Shown: in pieces, positions 24,356 through 32,646 of the stretch | How the letters are laid out: the number at the start of each line of letters is the position of its first letter | Position numbering within the stretch: the stretch's first letter is position 1 | Origin: Candidatus Gastranaerophilales bacterium | GTDB taxonomy: Bacteria; Cyanobacteriota; Vampirovibrionia; Gastranaerophilales; Gastranaerophilaceae | Assembly (NCBI GenBank): GCA_947626325.1 | Contig: CANQRT010000002.1 | Span: 1 to 34,464, forward strand | Direction of reading: 5' to 3' | DNA: 34,464 nt | Notes under the pieces: generated by a model | Told to the model about the DNA's origin: nothing | The model's database searches: none | The model's input: the letters and a program-made list of their open reading frames with translations, nothing else | Made by a program: the position numbers and the translations under genes

Positions 24356-25281
24356 AATATCCCTTTCTTGTTTAATATTTCTTGAGCTTCTGCCAATAAA
24401 TTATCACGTTTTGGCGAGTCTTTAAATCTCTTTATTAAGTCAATATATTTATTCCAAACGGAAATATCATCTTTTATTGAAGGAATTGTTACTATTTGAT
24501 GTTCCATTCTTCCCATTCTGGTAACTGCATTGTCTGCTTTTGTTATGTCGACAGCTTCTGCTATCCACGTGAAACCGCGTTTTCTGCAATCCTGCATTTT
24601 AATTAAAGAGCTTACAACACTGCTTGTTTTACCGCCGCTTAAATTTCTATCGCTTGCTATTTGGTCTAAATCTCTTACTACTATTGCTGTTCTTTGTTTT
24701 GTTGTATTAAATCTTTCCTCTGCTTTGTGTATTAAATCAACTATCGCACTGCTTATTTCATTTAAAGGTGTTTCTTTTGCCCTCGGAGCTTGCTCTATTT
24801 TATATCCTGCTTTTTCTAAATCACCAAGAAAACTTTTAATTGTTTCTTCTTTTCCTATTGAATTTGGCCCATAAAAGCATATTCCATTAACGCTTGCTTC
24901 TCCGTGTTCTGCAACATCTTTAATTAAAAAGGTTTTAGCATTTTCTACCATTTCACTTGTTATTGTTTTTTGCGGTATTTGAACATTATTTTGCACATTG
25001 TTTTCTATATTTTGTACTCCGCTTTGGATTACTGCCTTGCCTTCTTTAAGAACAGCTGCTTGATTTTTTTTGATTAATAATGCTGTTAATAATGCTCCTG
25101 CTGCTATTGCGAAGCCTATTATAAATTTTTTATTTTTCTTAATTTTTTCTTTTATGCTTTGAAGTTCAAACTTATCTGTACTTGGTTGATTAAGGCATGG
25201 TTTTGCAGCGGTCTGCGTTTTTAGTTTAATATCCCTAAAAACGTTACTATGTGAGTAATTCTCCCCAAAAGAAACTTTCAT
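24352..25281 (-). CDS. Membrane-anchored AAA+-like protein with degenerate P-loop
   Basis: A 309-residue partner of the downstream AAA+ gene. VSFG near the start (3-6), one TM segment (53-70), and an AAA+-shaped domain from about 105. The P-loop reads GPNSIGKE (138-145): the Gly-Lys is kept, but the Ser/Thr that ligates Mg is Glu. The Walker B equivalent is AIVVRDLDQI (199-208), and the second-region arginines persist as TRMGR (254-258). ATP hydrolysis is therefore doubtful and the protein may be a structural or regulatory subunit. A GAGGGGA ribosome site precedes the ATG. It is transcribed divergently from the oppB-like gene. Confidence 0.75.
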   Translation of the reverse strand: MKVSFGENYSHSNVFRDIKLKTQTAAKPCLNQPSTDKFELQSIKEKIKKNKKFIIGFAIAAGALLTALLIKKNQAAVLKEGKAVIQSGVQNIENNVQNNVQIPQKTITSEMVENAKTFLIKDVAEHGEASVNGICFYGPNSIGKEETIKSFLGDLEKAGYKIEQAPRAKETPLNEISSAIVDLIHKAEERFNTTKQRTAIVVRDLDQIASDRNLSGGKTSSVVSSLIKMQDCRKRGFTWIAEAVDITKADNAVTRMGRMEHQIVTIPSIKDDISVWNKYIDLIKRFKDSPKRDNLLAEAQEILNKKGIL

Positions 25282-25397
25282 GTTTATAAATTCCCCTCAT
25301 ATTACATTTTTTATTTTATCAAATTCTGTAATAATAAATATTAGCAGTATATAACTTTGAAATAATAATTTACATAAATAGGTTATTTTTGGACTAA

Positions 25398-25426
25398 TTG
25401 CCAAAAGTTATCATATATTTTAAAAT
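25398..25426 (+). promoter_or_regulatory. Promoter of the permease operon; predicts a leaderless mRNA
   Basis: TTGCCA (25398-25403), a 17-bp spacer, and TAAAAT (25421-25426), ending 6 nt before the ATG at 25433. With normal start-site spacing the first transcribed base is the A of the ATG. No Shine-Dalgarno is present. Confidence 0.55.
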
Positions 25427-25432
25427 TAGCGT

Positions 25433-26401
25433 ATGAATTTAGCAGGTTATATTTTTAAGAGGATTATTCAAACGATACCGTTATTGTTTATGGTGTCGAT
25501 AATAAGTTTTTTCCTGATAAGGCTTGCACCTGTTGATCCGCTTGCCGAACTTAAATTAAATCCTTCTATTACACAAGAAACTCTTGATTATGAGGTTCAG
25601 CGTTTAGGACTAGATAAACCTGTTATTGTTCAATATGGACTTTGGCTAAAAAGTTTTGTTAAGGGCGATTTAGGTTATTGCACTACGGGCGAAAAGGTAT
25701 CTGATAAACTTTTAGAGCGTATTCCTAATACTCTTTTACTTACTGGATTTGTTATTATTTTTACGTGGCTTGTTGGTATTCCGCTTGGTATAGTTGCTGC
25801 CCTTAATTGGCGAAAGCCTGTTGATAGAATTTTAACTATACTTTCAAGTATAGGAATGGCAATTCCTTCTTTCTTTTTTGCCCTTTTGTTATTGATATTT
25901 GCCGTAAAAACAGGCTGGTTCCCAACGGGGGGAATTACAAGTTATAATTATTCCGAAATGACTCCGTTTCACAAGGTTTTAGATGTGTTTCATCATCTGG
26001 TTTTACCTGTTGTTGTGCTTTTTACTATTTCACTGTCAGGACTTCAACGTCAAATGAGAGGCAATTTACTTGACGTGCTTGAAGCTGATTATGTTAAATA
26101 TGCTCGTGCTAAAGGTTTGAGCGAAAATAAAGTTATTTATAAACACGCACTTAGAAACGCTATTAATCCTATGGTTACTTTATTAGGGTTTGAATTTGCT
26201 TCACTTTTAAGCGGGGCTGCCCTAACAGAGTATGTTTTTCAATTTCCTGGGCTTGGCAGACTTATTTTAGAAGCTGTTATGAAGTCTGATATTAATCTTG
26301 TTATGGCTTCTTTGATGATAGGTACAGTTATGCTGGTTTTGGGCAATCTGATTGCCGATATTCTCTTAAAATTGGTTGACCCTAGAGTGGAGGTTTCTTA
26401 A
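25433..26401 (+). CDS. ABC transporter permease, DppB/OppB family
   Basis: A 322-residue inner-membrane permease of the peptide/nickel ABC importer class, with six TM segments. The N-terminal MNLAGYIFKRIIQTIPLLFMVS and IRLAPVDPL blocks are diagnostic, and the cytoplasmic EAA loop that contacts the ATPase is clear (EADYVKYARAKGLSENKVIYKHALRNAINP). It overlaps the next permease gene by one base, with GGAGG for that gene inside its end. No substrate-binding protein or ATPase gene lies nearby, so those subunits must be encoded elsewhere. The substrate is probably oligopeptides but is not shown by the sequence. Confidence 0.93.
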   Translation: MNLAGYIFKRIIQTIPLLFMVSIISFFLIRLAPVDPLAELKLNPSITQETLDYEVQRLGLDKPVIVQYGLWLKSFVKGDLGYCTTGEKVSDKLLERIPNTLLLTGFVIIFTWLVGIPLGIVAALNWRKPVDRILTILSSIGMAIPSFFFALLLLIFAVKTGWFPTGGITSYNYSEMTPFHKVLDVFHHLVLPVVVLFTISLSGLQRQMRGNLLDVLEADYVKYARAKGLSENKVIYKHALRNAINPMVTLLGFEFASLLSGAALTEYVFQFPGLGRLILEAVMKSDINLVMASLMIGTVMLVLGNLIADILLKLVDPRVEVS

Positions 26402-27498
26402 TGCCTGCATTGCCTGAGTTTAACGATATTCGAGATAAAAATATTTTTCAAAGCATAATGCAGGATAAATTTGCACGTATTGCGTTTTTTGTGCTTTTGT
26501 TTCTTTATATATCTGTATTTTTAGCGTCTTTTATAAGTCCATATCCTAAAGATTATTCAAATCGAAATAAGGCTTATGCACCACCATCTAAAATATATAT
26601 TATTAACGAAAAAGGCAGACTTTGCGCACCTTATACATACAATTACATTCGCAGTTTTGATAAAGAAACTTACGATACTAAATATACTGAGGATAGGACT
26701 CATAAGTATAAAGTTAAGTATTTTGCAAAGTGCGAAAAATATAAATTATTTGGATTAATTCCATTTAACAGGCATTTTTATAATGTTGAAAAGGATGGTG
26801 AACTCTATCTTTTAGGAACGGATATTAACGGACGTGATAATTTTTCAAGACTTTTATACGGCGGTCAGATTTCTTTAACAATAGGCTTTTTGGCATTATT
26901 GGTATCGTTTCCGCTTGGAATGCTTTATGGCGGAATTTCAGGTTATTTTGGCGGCAAAACTGATTTTATTATGATGAGGATAGCTGAAGCAATAATGTCT
27001 ATACCGAGTTTTTACCTTTTAATAATTCTTGCAGCGATATTACCAGCTAATATGACAAGTATTCAGCGTTTTGCTTTGATAGTCGTTATTCTTGCTTTGA
27101 TTGGCTGGGCAGGATTTTCGAGAGTGGTAAGAGGTATGGTGCTTTCTATCAAAAAAAGAGAATTTGTAACCGCCTCTGAGGCAATGGGCGCTTCTGCTTT
27201 CAGAACAATTGTTTTTCATATTCTGCCTCAAACATTAAGTTATGTTATTGTGGCAATGACTTTAAGTGTACCGTCTTATATTTTGTCAGAGTCGGGATTA
27301 AGTTTTTTAGGACTTGGTATTCAACAGCCCGACGCAAGCTGGGGTAATATGCTGAAAGAGGCGCAAGAATTTGCTAATGTCGTTTCTCGTCCTTGGCTTT
27401 TAACTCCAGGTTTTTTAATTTTTGTTGCAGTATTAGCCTTTAATTTAATTGGTGATACAATTAGAGATGCGTTGGATCCTAATAGTAGAGAAAGATAA
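26401..27498 (+). CDS. ABC transporter permease, DppC/OppC family, with extra periplasmic segment
   Basis: Partner permease of the preceding gene, 365 residues. The LLGTDINGRDNFSRLLYGG block before TM2 and the EAA loop (TASEAMGASAFRTIVFHILPQTLSYVI) are typical, as is the C-terminal FNLIGDTIRDALDPN. It is longer than the usual ~300 residues because of about 70 extra residues (roughly 55-125) between TM1 and the GTD block, rich in Lys, Tyr and Asp and placed on the periplasmic side. That region might contact the binding protein. The two permeases form a heterodimeric channel. Confidence 0.92.
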   Translation: MPALPEFNDIRDKNIFQSIMQDKFARIAFFVLLFLYISVFLASFISPYPKDYSNRNKAYAPPSKIYIINEKGRLCAPYTYNYIRSFDKETYDTKYTEDRTHKYKVKYFAKCEKYKLFGLIPFNRHFYNVEKDGELYLLGTDINGRDNFSRLLYGGQISLTIGFLALLVSFPLGMLYGGISGYFGGKTDFIMMRIAEAIMSIPSFYLLIILAAILPANMTSIQRFALIVVILALIGWAGFSRVVRGMVLSIKKREFVTASEAMGASAFRTIVFHILPQTLSYVIVAMTLSVPSYILSESGLSFLGLGIQQPDASWGNMLKEAQEFANVVSRPWLLTPGFLIFVAVLAFNLIGDTIRDALDPNSRER

Positions 27499-27502
27499 TT
27501 AA

Positions 27503-28216
27503 ATGACAAACTTTTTACATTATTTTCAAATAGCGGACTCTGATATATTAATCAGAATTATTGTGTCAATTATTTTGGGCTTTTCTATCGGCTTAGAGCG
27601 TGAGCTAACCAATAAGTCTGCTGGTTTAAGAACTCAAATTATGGTATGCCTAGGTTCTTGTATTTTTACAATTTTATCAATATACGGATTTTCAACGGCA
27701 GTAAGCCTTTATCCTATGGGCGACCCTGCTAGAGTTGCTGCTCAAATAATTACTGGTATAGGTTTTATCGGTGCTGGTACTGTTTTAAGACAGGGGCTAA
27801 CTGTTACAGGGCTTACTACGGCTTCTACTTTATGGATTGCAGCTGCTGTCGGTATGGCTTGCGGATGCGGTAAAATCAGTATTGCAGTTGTCTCTGCTAT
27901 TCTTGCTATCGCTATTCTTGTTTTAATCCGTATTTTTGAATTTAAAATATTGCCTGGAAATCTTAAACACATGCGTAAAGTAAAGATATCTTTTATATGT
28001 AAATATAGTGATTACGAGGAAATTTATAAGAAACTTATTAATGCCTTTCCTGAAATTGTTGATTATAGCCATAAAACGGCTGATGAGGAGGCAGATTTAA
28101 TTAAAATTTCTGCAAAAGTCTGCAGTTGTGATAAATCCCCCGTGCTTTGTATTTATAAAAAACTTGAGGATATTAAAAATTTACATTCTGTTAGTGTTAA
28201 AGAGATTTTTGATTAA
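27503..28216 (+). CDS. MgtC/SapB family membrane protein
   Basis: A 237-residue protein with about five TM segments in the first 150 residues and a soluble ~85-residue C-terminal domain with an ACT-like look. The MgtC signature is clear: GFSIGLERELTNKSAGLRTQIMVCLGSCIFTI, AAQIITGIGFIGAGTVLRQ and GLTTASTLWIAAAVGMACG. MgtC proteins are linked to growth at low Mg2+ and to control of F-type ATP synthase in pathogens; in most bacteria the role is unknown. It follows oppC after 4 nt and is probably co-transcribed, with no obvious functional link. Confidence 0.92.
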   Translation: MTNFLHYFQIADSDILIRIIVSIILGFSIGLERELTNKSAGLRTQIMVCLGSCIFTILSIYGFSTAVSLYPMGDPARVAAQIITGIGFIGAGTVLRQGLTVTGLTTASTLWIAAAVGMACGCGKISIAVVSAILAIAILVLIRIFEFKILPGNLKHMRKVKISFICKYSDYEEIYKKLINAFPEIVDYSHKTADEEADLIKISAKVCSCDKSPVLCIYKKLEDIKNLHSVSVKEIFD

Positions 28217-28229
28217 TTCTTAAAAAAAA

Positions 28230-28238
28230 TGTTATAAT
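28230..28238 (+). promoter_or_regulatory. Extended -10 box before the acyltransferase gene
   Basis: TGTTATAAT, a full extended -10 element, ends 19 nt before the ATG at 28258. The leader would be about 13 nt and has no Shine-Dalgarno. Confidence 0.4.
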
Positions 28239-28257
28239 TATATTGGTTGATTGAAGT

Positions 28258-29088
28258 ATGGAAAAAACAGAAAAATTATATTCCGATATTCCGCCGACAA
28301 GGCTGAGACACCGTAAAGAAAAGTTTAGAAAAGCACATAACTATGCATTTTGGACTTGGGTTGCAGATGTTGTATTTTTTAGAATGCTCTCTCACCGATT
28401 TTATGCACTTAGAATTAAAAATCTTGAAGCGTTTAATGAAAAACGAGATAAAAACTTTCCGAGCATTATTTATGCTCCTCACATGAATTGGTGGGACGGA
28501 ATTGTTGGGTATAATCTTATGCGCAGAGCTTTTAAGGTTAAACCGCGTATGATGATTGAAGAAATGAACAGATTTCCGCTGTTTTCTTTTATTGGTGCTT
28601 TTCCTGTTAATAAAGCTTCGGCTCAAGCTGTTATGATTTCTTTAAAATATATTGTGGATAACTTAAAAGAGCCTGATTTGGGATTTTGGATTTTTCCGCA
28701 GGGTATTGTTAAACCGCCGAATTTTAGACCTATTGAATTTCAAACAGGCTTGGCTTATATAGCTCAAAATGTCGCTAAAAAACACGGCGGAGTTAATCTT
28801 ATTCCGCTTGCTGTTAATTATACCTTTTTACGTGAAGATAGACCTGAATGCTTAGCTCAAGTTGGTGAACCTATTATTATTACTTCTGAAAATGCTGATT
28901 TCGACAGGCATGAGTTTACAGTTAAACTTCAAAAAGAGTTTGAAAACCTTTGTGATGAACAATTGCATTCTTTTTCTAAAGGTGAAGTTACTGGTTATGA
29001 ATACATTTTTAGACAAGATTTGCCTTGGAATAGAAAAATTGAGAAAAAACTCAAAAATATTGCTATGAAAAATGTTGTTCAAGAGTAA
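28258..29088 (+). CDS. Lysophospholipid acyltransferase, PlsC-like
   Basis: A 276-residue glycerolipid acyltransferase-type protein that would move an acyl chain to a lysolipid or related alcohol at the inner membrane. The catalytic HX4D motif is APHMNWWDG (His and Asp). The acceptor-site block appears as FPQGIVKPPNFRPIEFQTGLAY, where most relatives have EGTRS. One hydrophobic patch near 30-45 may anchor it. The substitutions at the second block suggest a substrate other than lysophosphatidic acid, so I do not assign plsC. It ends 6 bp from the convergent hpt stop. Confidence 0.82.
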   Translation: MEKTEKLYSDIPPTRLRHRKEKFRKAHNYAFWTWVADVVFFRMLSHRFYALRIKNLEAFNEKRDKNFPSIIYAPHMNWWDGIVGYNLMRRAFKVKPRMMIEEMNRFPLFSFIGAFPVNKASAQAVMISLKYIVDNLKEPDLGFWIFPQGIVKPPNFRPIEFQTGLAYIAQNVAKKHGGVNLIPLAVNYTFLREDRPECLAQVGEPIIITSENADFDRHEFTVKLQKEFENLCDEQLHSFSKGEVTGYEYIFRQDLPWNRKIEKKLKNIAMKNVVQE

Positions 29089-29094
29089 ATTTTA

Positions 29095-29640
29095 TTAATT
29101 TGGGAAATATCCTATGTAGGGCAGGTTCCTAAAATAACCTTTGTAATCTAAGCCGTAGCCTACTACAAATTTATCATCTACCTCAAAACCGTAATAATCA
29201 GGCTCTATTTCTACCTGTCTTGCACATTTTTTATTCAATAACGATACAAATAAGACTTTTTTAGGATGATGTTTTATTTTAAATAAATCTGTTAAAAATC
29301 TTGCTGTAAGCCCTGTATCTATTATATCTTCAACAATTAACACATTTTTGTCCGCTAAGTTTGGCAGTGTTAAATCAATTGCCTGCAGATTATTTGATGA
29401 TTTTGTTTCGTTTCCGTAGCTTGATATTCTAATAAATTCCATTTGCACCATGTTTTTTAAATGTTTAACTAAGTCAGCGCAAAACATAACAGAACCTTTT
29501 AATACACAAATTACATATATTTCTTCATTTTGCGGAAAATTTTTTTCTATATCTCGTGACAGAATCTTTAATTTTTCTTGTATCTCGGCTTCACTTATTA
29601 AAACTTTAATATTTTTTAATGCTTTATCATTTTCAATCAT
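29095..29640 (-). CDS. hpt: Hypoxanthine(-guanine) phosphoribosyltransferase
   Basis: Purine salvage: converts hypoxanthine or guanine plus PRPP to IMP or GMP. The 181-residue length is normal. The LKGS loop (47-50) binds pyrophosphate, and the PRPP signature is VLIVEDIIDTGLT (100-112) with the acidic pair E104-D105. The KKVLFVSLLNKK and VGYGLDYKGYFRNLPYIG blocks near the C-terminus complete the base site. It overlaps the end of tilS by 8 bp, an arrangement common in bacteria, where ftsH often follows; here no ftsH follows. Confidence 0.95.
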   Translation of the reverse strand: MIENDKALKNIKVLISEAEIQEKLKILSRDIEKNFPQNEEIYVICVLKGSVMFCADLVKHLKNMVQMEFIRISSYGNETKSSNNLQAIDLTLPNLADKNVLIVEDIIDTGLTARFLTDLFKIKHHPKKVLFVSLLNKKCARQVEIEPDYYGFEVDDKFVVGYGLDYKGYFRNLPYIGYFPN

Positions 29641-30994
29641 TATTTATTTTCTCCATGGTGAGCTTATATTGCGGAACATCATCAGCTCTAAGCTTTTCGC
29701 TGACTCCGCATTCTATTGCCCATAATACTTCTTTATCTTTACAAAGTAAAAGTATTTTATCTCTGTCGTGTTCTGGAATATTTTTATTTATAAAATATTT
29801 TTTTAACTTCATTTTCCCCTGCATGCCAAAGGGCTGGATTATATCTCCGTTTCTGCGGGTGCGCAAAGTTAAAGGGAACATTTCTTGTTTTATATCAACA
29901 TAAGCTTTTGGAGTTATTGCTTTTGGATATTTTTCAGGTTTTTCATTGTTTTTTTCAATTTTTACTTTATATTTTCCGCCTATAATATATTCGCCTGTTG
30001 TATTAATTTTAACTTCTTCTTCTATTTTTTCATAATTATCTGAATGAATGAAATACGTATATTTATGTGATACAAAAAGCCACAGGTCATTTGTTATTGA
30101 GAGCGTTTTACCTGTTTTTGAGTTTCTGTTTTCGGAAATAAAGTTTATTAATTCCTGTATTTTGCTAAAACTTGGCTCAAGTTCATTTTTTACCAGCAGT
30201 TTATACACAAAATGCTGTTTTATTGCAGAGTTTAATATTAAAAAGTTTTGTGTAAGCCATTTATTGCCTATGGTTATTTGCTTTTCAATATTTTCCATTA
30301 GTTCGTTTATTACTTTGTTGTTGCCTGAAGCTATTTCGGCAAGAGTTATTAATGAGTTCTCTATATTTGGATTAATTAATTTTATTGCGGGCATGATGTT
30401 GTGACGGATGTTGTTGCGTGCATATTTTGTATTTACGTTGCTTGAATCGTTATTTGGATATAATTCATTTTTTATGCAGTATTCTTCTATATCTTTGCGT
30501 GAAAAATTTAATATGGGACGTATTACTTTAAACCCGCCTAAGTCACGGACTTCGCGTATACCTTCAAGTCCATTTAGTCCTGTTCCTTTAATAATTCTAT
30601 ATAAAATTGTTTCTGCATTATCGCTTTTGGTGTGGGCGGTTAAAATTGCGTCAGCCTCAAATTCTTCTGCACAGCGTTTAAAAAAGTCATATCTCATTTC
30701 TCTAGCAATAAGCTCTGAGGCTTTCATGCCCTCTGCCAGAGTATCTGATATAAACGTAATATCATTTTCTTCACAAAATGCAAGACATCTTTCTTTTTCG
30801 GCTTCCGATTCTTTTCCACGCCAGTTGTGATTTAAGTGCGCAGCGACAAGTAAAAATCCGTACTCATGCGAAAGTTTATTCATTATATCTAAAAGGCACA
30901 TTGAATCCCAACCACCCGAAAAGCCTACTATAATTGTGCTTTCACAGCTGATATTTATATATTTTTCCAGTATATTTTTTACTGTTTCTTTCAT
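29633..30994 (-). CDS. tilS: tRNA(Ile)-lysidine synthetase
   Basis: Modifies C34 of the tRNA-Ile CAU anticodon to lysidine using ATP and lysine, which lets it read AUA; AUA is frequent in this AT-rich genome. The PP-loop SGGWDS (26-31) binds ATP. HLNHNWRG and AHTKSDNAETILYRIIKGTGLNGLEGI follow, and the C-terminal domain (about 370-453; TLRTRRNGDIIQPFGMQGKMKLKKYFINKNIP) recognises the acceptor stem. Its 453 residues are usual. A perfect extended -10 element lies just before the ATG. It follows the polytopic protein gene by 7 nt and precedes hpt. Confidence 0.95.
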   Translation of the reverse strand: MKETVKNILEKYINISCESTIIVGFSGGWDSMCLLDIMNKLSHEYGFLLVAAHLNHNWRGKESEAEKERCLAFCEENDITFISDTLAEGMKASELIAREMRYDFFKRCAEEFEADAILTAHTKSDNAETILYRIIKGTGLNGLEGIREVRDLGGFKVIRPILNFSRKDIEEYCIKNELYPNNDSSNVNTKYARNNIRHNIMPAIKLINPNIENSLITLAEIASGNNKVINELMENIEKQITIGNKWLTQNFLILNSAIKQHFVYKLLVKNELEPSFSKIQELINFISENRNSKTGKTLSITNDLWLFVSHKYTYFIHSDNYEKIEEEVKINTTGEYIIGGKYKVKIEKNNEKPEKYPKAITPKAYVDIKQEMFPLTLRTRRNGDIIQPFGMQGKMKLKKYFINKNIPEHDRDKILLLCKDKEVLWAIECGVSEKLRADDVPQYKLTMEKINND

Positions 30995-31000
30995 ATTTTT

Positions 31001-31009
31001 ATTATATCA
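31001..31009 (-). promoter_or_regulatory. Extended -10 box abutting tilS
   Basis: On the minus strand TGATATAAT ends exactly 6 nt before the tilS ATG, with no Shine-Dalgarno. This predicts an internal promoter giving a leaderless tilS-hpt mRNA. It overlaps the last codon and stop of the upstream gene. Confidence 0.45.
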
Positions 31010-32504
31010 GATTTTCTCTTGTTTGGATTTGATGTTCTTTATTATATTTATCAAGCGCTTTAGCGCAAGCAGTTAAATCCCAAAATTCATTTTTTATGCT
31101 TATAAATCCTCCGTATGGAACTGCCATTTTATTTTCCATGTTTTTAGGTATAAAAAGCCATTCTCTAAAATTCAAATTCCCTTCATCTTGGCATTCATCG
31201 TAGTTTACAAGCAAAGTCTTTTGTTCATAATTATCTGAAAATAAAATGCTTGTGGGGGCATATATTCCGTGCCAGATGTATCTTCTCAGTTTATCATTAT
31301 AAAAACTTGATATTTCTTCGTGTTCAGAGGGGATATAAAGTAATTCGCCAGCTTTATTTAACTCTGAGCGCATATATTGTATGTTGTTATCCCAATAATA
31401 TGTATTAACATTTTGCCAGAGCGTTTGGGTTATACTGCACATTAAAACTATGCAAATTAAATTTAAATACTTATTTGGATTTTTAACTCCGCCAAACCTG
31501 TCTGTTAAATACATTATTATAAATACTATAGGCATAATGTAGCATGGAATTGTTCTAAAATGCTGTTCCCACATGGGATATACAGACATTAGAGGGGTGT
31601 TATATAATCTTATTAATAAATATACATATATTAATGAAATTAAAATTATACTTATAATACCAAGTTGTTTCTTTTTAAATGCAATTATTACAAGCAAGAT
31701 AACCGTTACAATTGTAATTAATAAATTCAAATCAAGGCAGTAGGGAATAAAATCGTGAGCTTCTTTTAAAAATCTTAAAAGTTCACTGCTTTCATTTGGA
31801 ACTTTAATCATATAAACGATATTAAAAAGGGATGCAAATAAAGCGCCCCAGCCTATTATAGTTTTAATTAGCTGGGTTTTATCGTCGTCATTTTTTAAGG
31901 CATAGTAAAAAGAAGCTATAAAAAAGATTATGCCTAAAACTGCAATATACTCATAAGTCGCAAACATCATTGTTATAAGGAATATAATTGCGAAAATATC
32001 TTTTTTTGTATATTCTATTTCGCCAGCAAGGTAATTCCATAAAATAAAACTGAGCATAGAGCCAAGCAGGCTTTCTACTACAGAAAATATTGAAAATGTT
32101 ATATTTATAGCTCCATATATAAATAAAGACCAGAAAAATATATCAAATCTTTTTGTCCGCTTTGACAGTTTATAATTCCAGATAAGCGCCAAAAATGGAA
32201 GTACAAACTGAGCAAAGGTATATATCATCATAAGTGCTTTTTTGCTGTGAATAAATAATATTTCATAGCAGAAAGTTGTAAATAACTGAGGGATTGCAAG
32301 CATAAAAAATCTGGGGTGAGCTGGGTCAAATGTAATAGCTAATTTATGATTTGCCATATTTTCAAGCTGCATTATCATATAAAACCCGCCGTCCTCATAC
32401 ATTCCGCGCATGGTAATAGAAGCATATACAATATATACTATGCTTACAGCAATGAAAATCCATTTTAGTATTATAAATTGTTTGCTTTTAATGATTTCTT
32501 CCAT
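31002..32504 (-). CDS. Polytopic membrane protein, glucosyltransferase-like (GtrII/GT-C type?), unknown
   Basis: About 500 residues with roughly 11-12 TM segments, then a ~130-residue soluble C-terminal region. The first outer loop has MYEDGGFYMIMQLENMANHKLA and FDPAHPRFF, acidic and aromatic residues after TM1 as in GT-C-fold sugar transferases that use polyprenyl-linked donors. It is not a confident family match. I start it at the ATG at 32504 because a TATAAT lies 6 nt upstream and the alternative start at 32624 would add 40 residues overlapping the divergent cupin promoter. It leads the tilS-hpt operon (7-nt gap). Together with the window's two GT2 enzymes it could decorate surface glycans; this is inference. 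Confidence 0.7.
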   Translation of the reverse strand: MEEIIKSKQFIILKWIFIAVSIVYIVYASITMRGMYEDGGFYMIMQLENMANHKLAITFDPAHPRFFMLAIPQLFTTFCYEILFIHSKKALMMIYTFAQFVLPFLALIWNYKLSKRTKRFDIFFWSLFIYGAINITFSIFSVVESLLGSMLSFILWNYLAGEIEYTKKDIFAIIFLITMMFATYEYIAVLGIIFFIASFYYALKNDDDKTQLIKTIIGWGALFASLFNIVYMIKVPNESSELLRFLKEAHDFIPYCLDLNLLITIVTVILLVIIAFKKKQLGIISIILISLIYVYLLIRLYNTPLMSVYPMWEQHFRTIPCYIMPIVFIIMYLTDRFGGVKNPNKYLNLICIVLMCSITQTLWQNVNTYYWDNNIQYMRSELNKAGELLYIPSEHEEISSFYNDKLRRYIWHGIYAPTSILFSDNYEQKTLLVNYDECQDEGNLNFREWLFIPKNMENKMAVPYGGFISIKNEFWDLTACAKALDKYNKEHQIQTRENLI

Positions 32505-32510
32505 ATTCGA

Positions 32511-32516
32511 ATTATA
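32511..32516 (-). promoter_or_regulatory. -10 box 6 nt before the start of the polytopic protein gene
   Basis: TATAAT on the minus strand, 6 nt before the ATG at 32504. No convincing -35 box and no Shine-Dalgarno. It supports the shorter start and another leaderless mRNA. Confidence 0.4.
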
Positions 32517-32646
32517 AACTTTTCGGTAATGAAATACTATAGAAAATAAATTAAAATTAACAAATAATGTCAAAATGTAAGCACTCATGCCTTGGCGTGA
32601 AGCCTGAACAATAGTGCAAAACATATTATAGGAAAGGAGATTAACT

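Noticed and set aside
32581-32640. Short hairpins (GCACT/AGTGC with GGC/GCC inside) ahead of the cupin gene, considered as a tRNA or riboswitch
   Set aside because: Stems are only 3-5 bp, no cloverleaf or known aptamer core is present, and no terminator or sequestered ribosome site follows.
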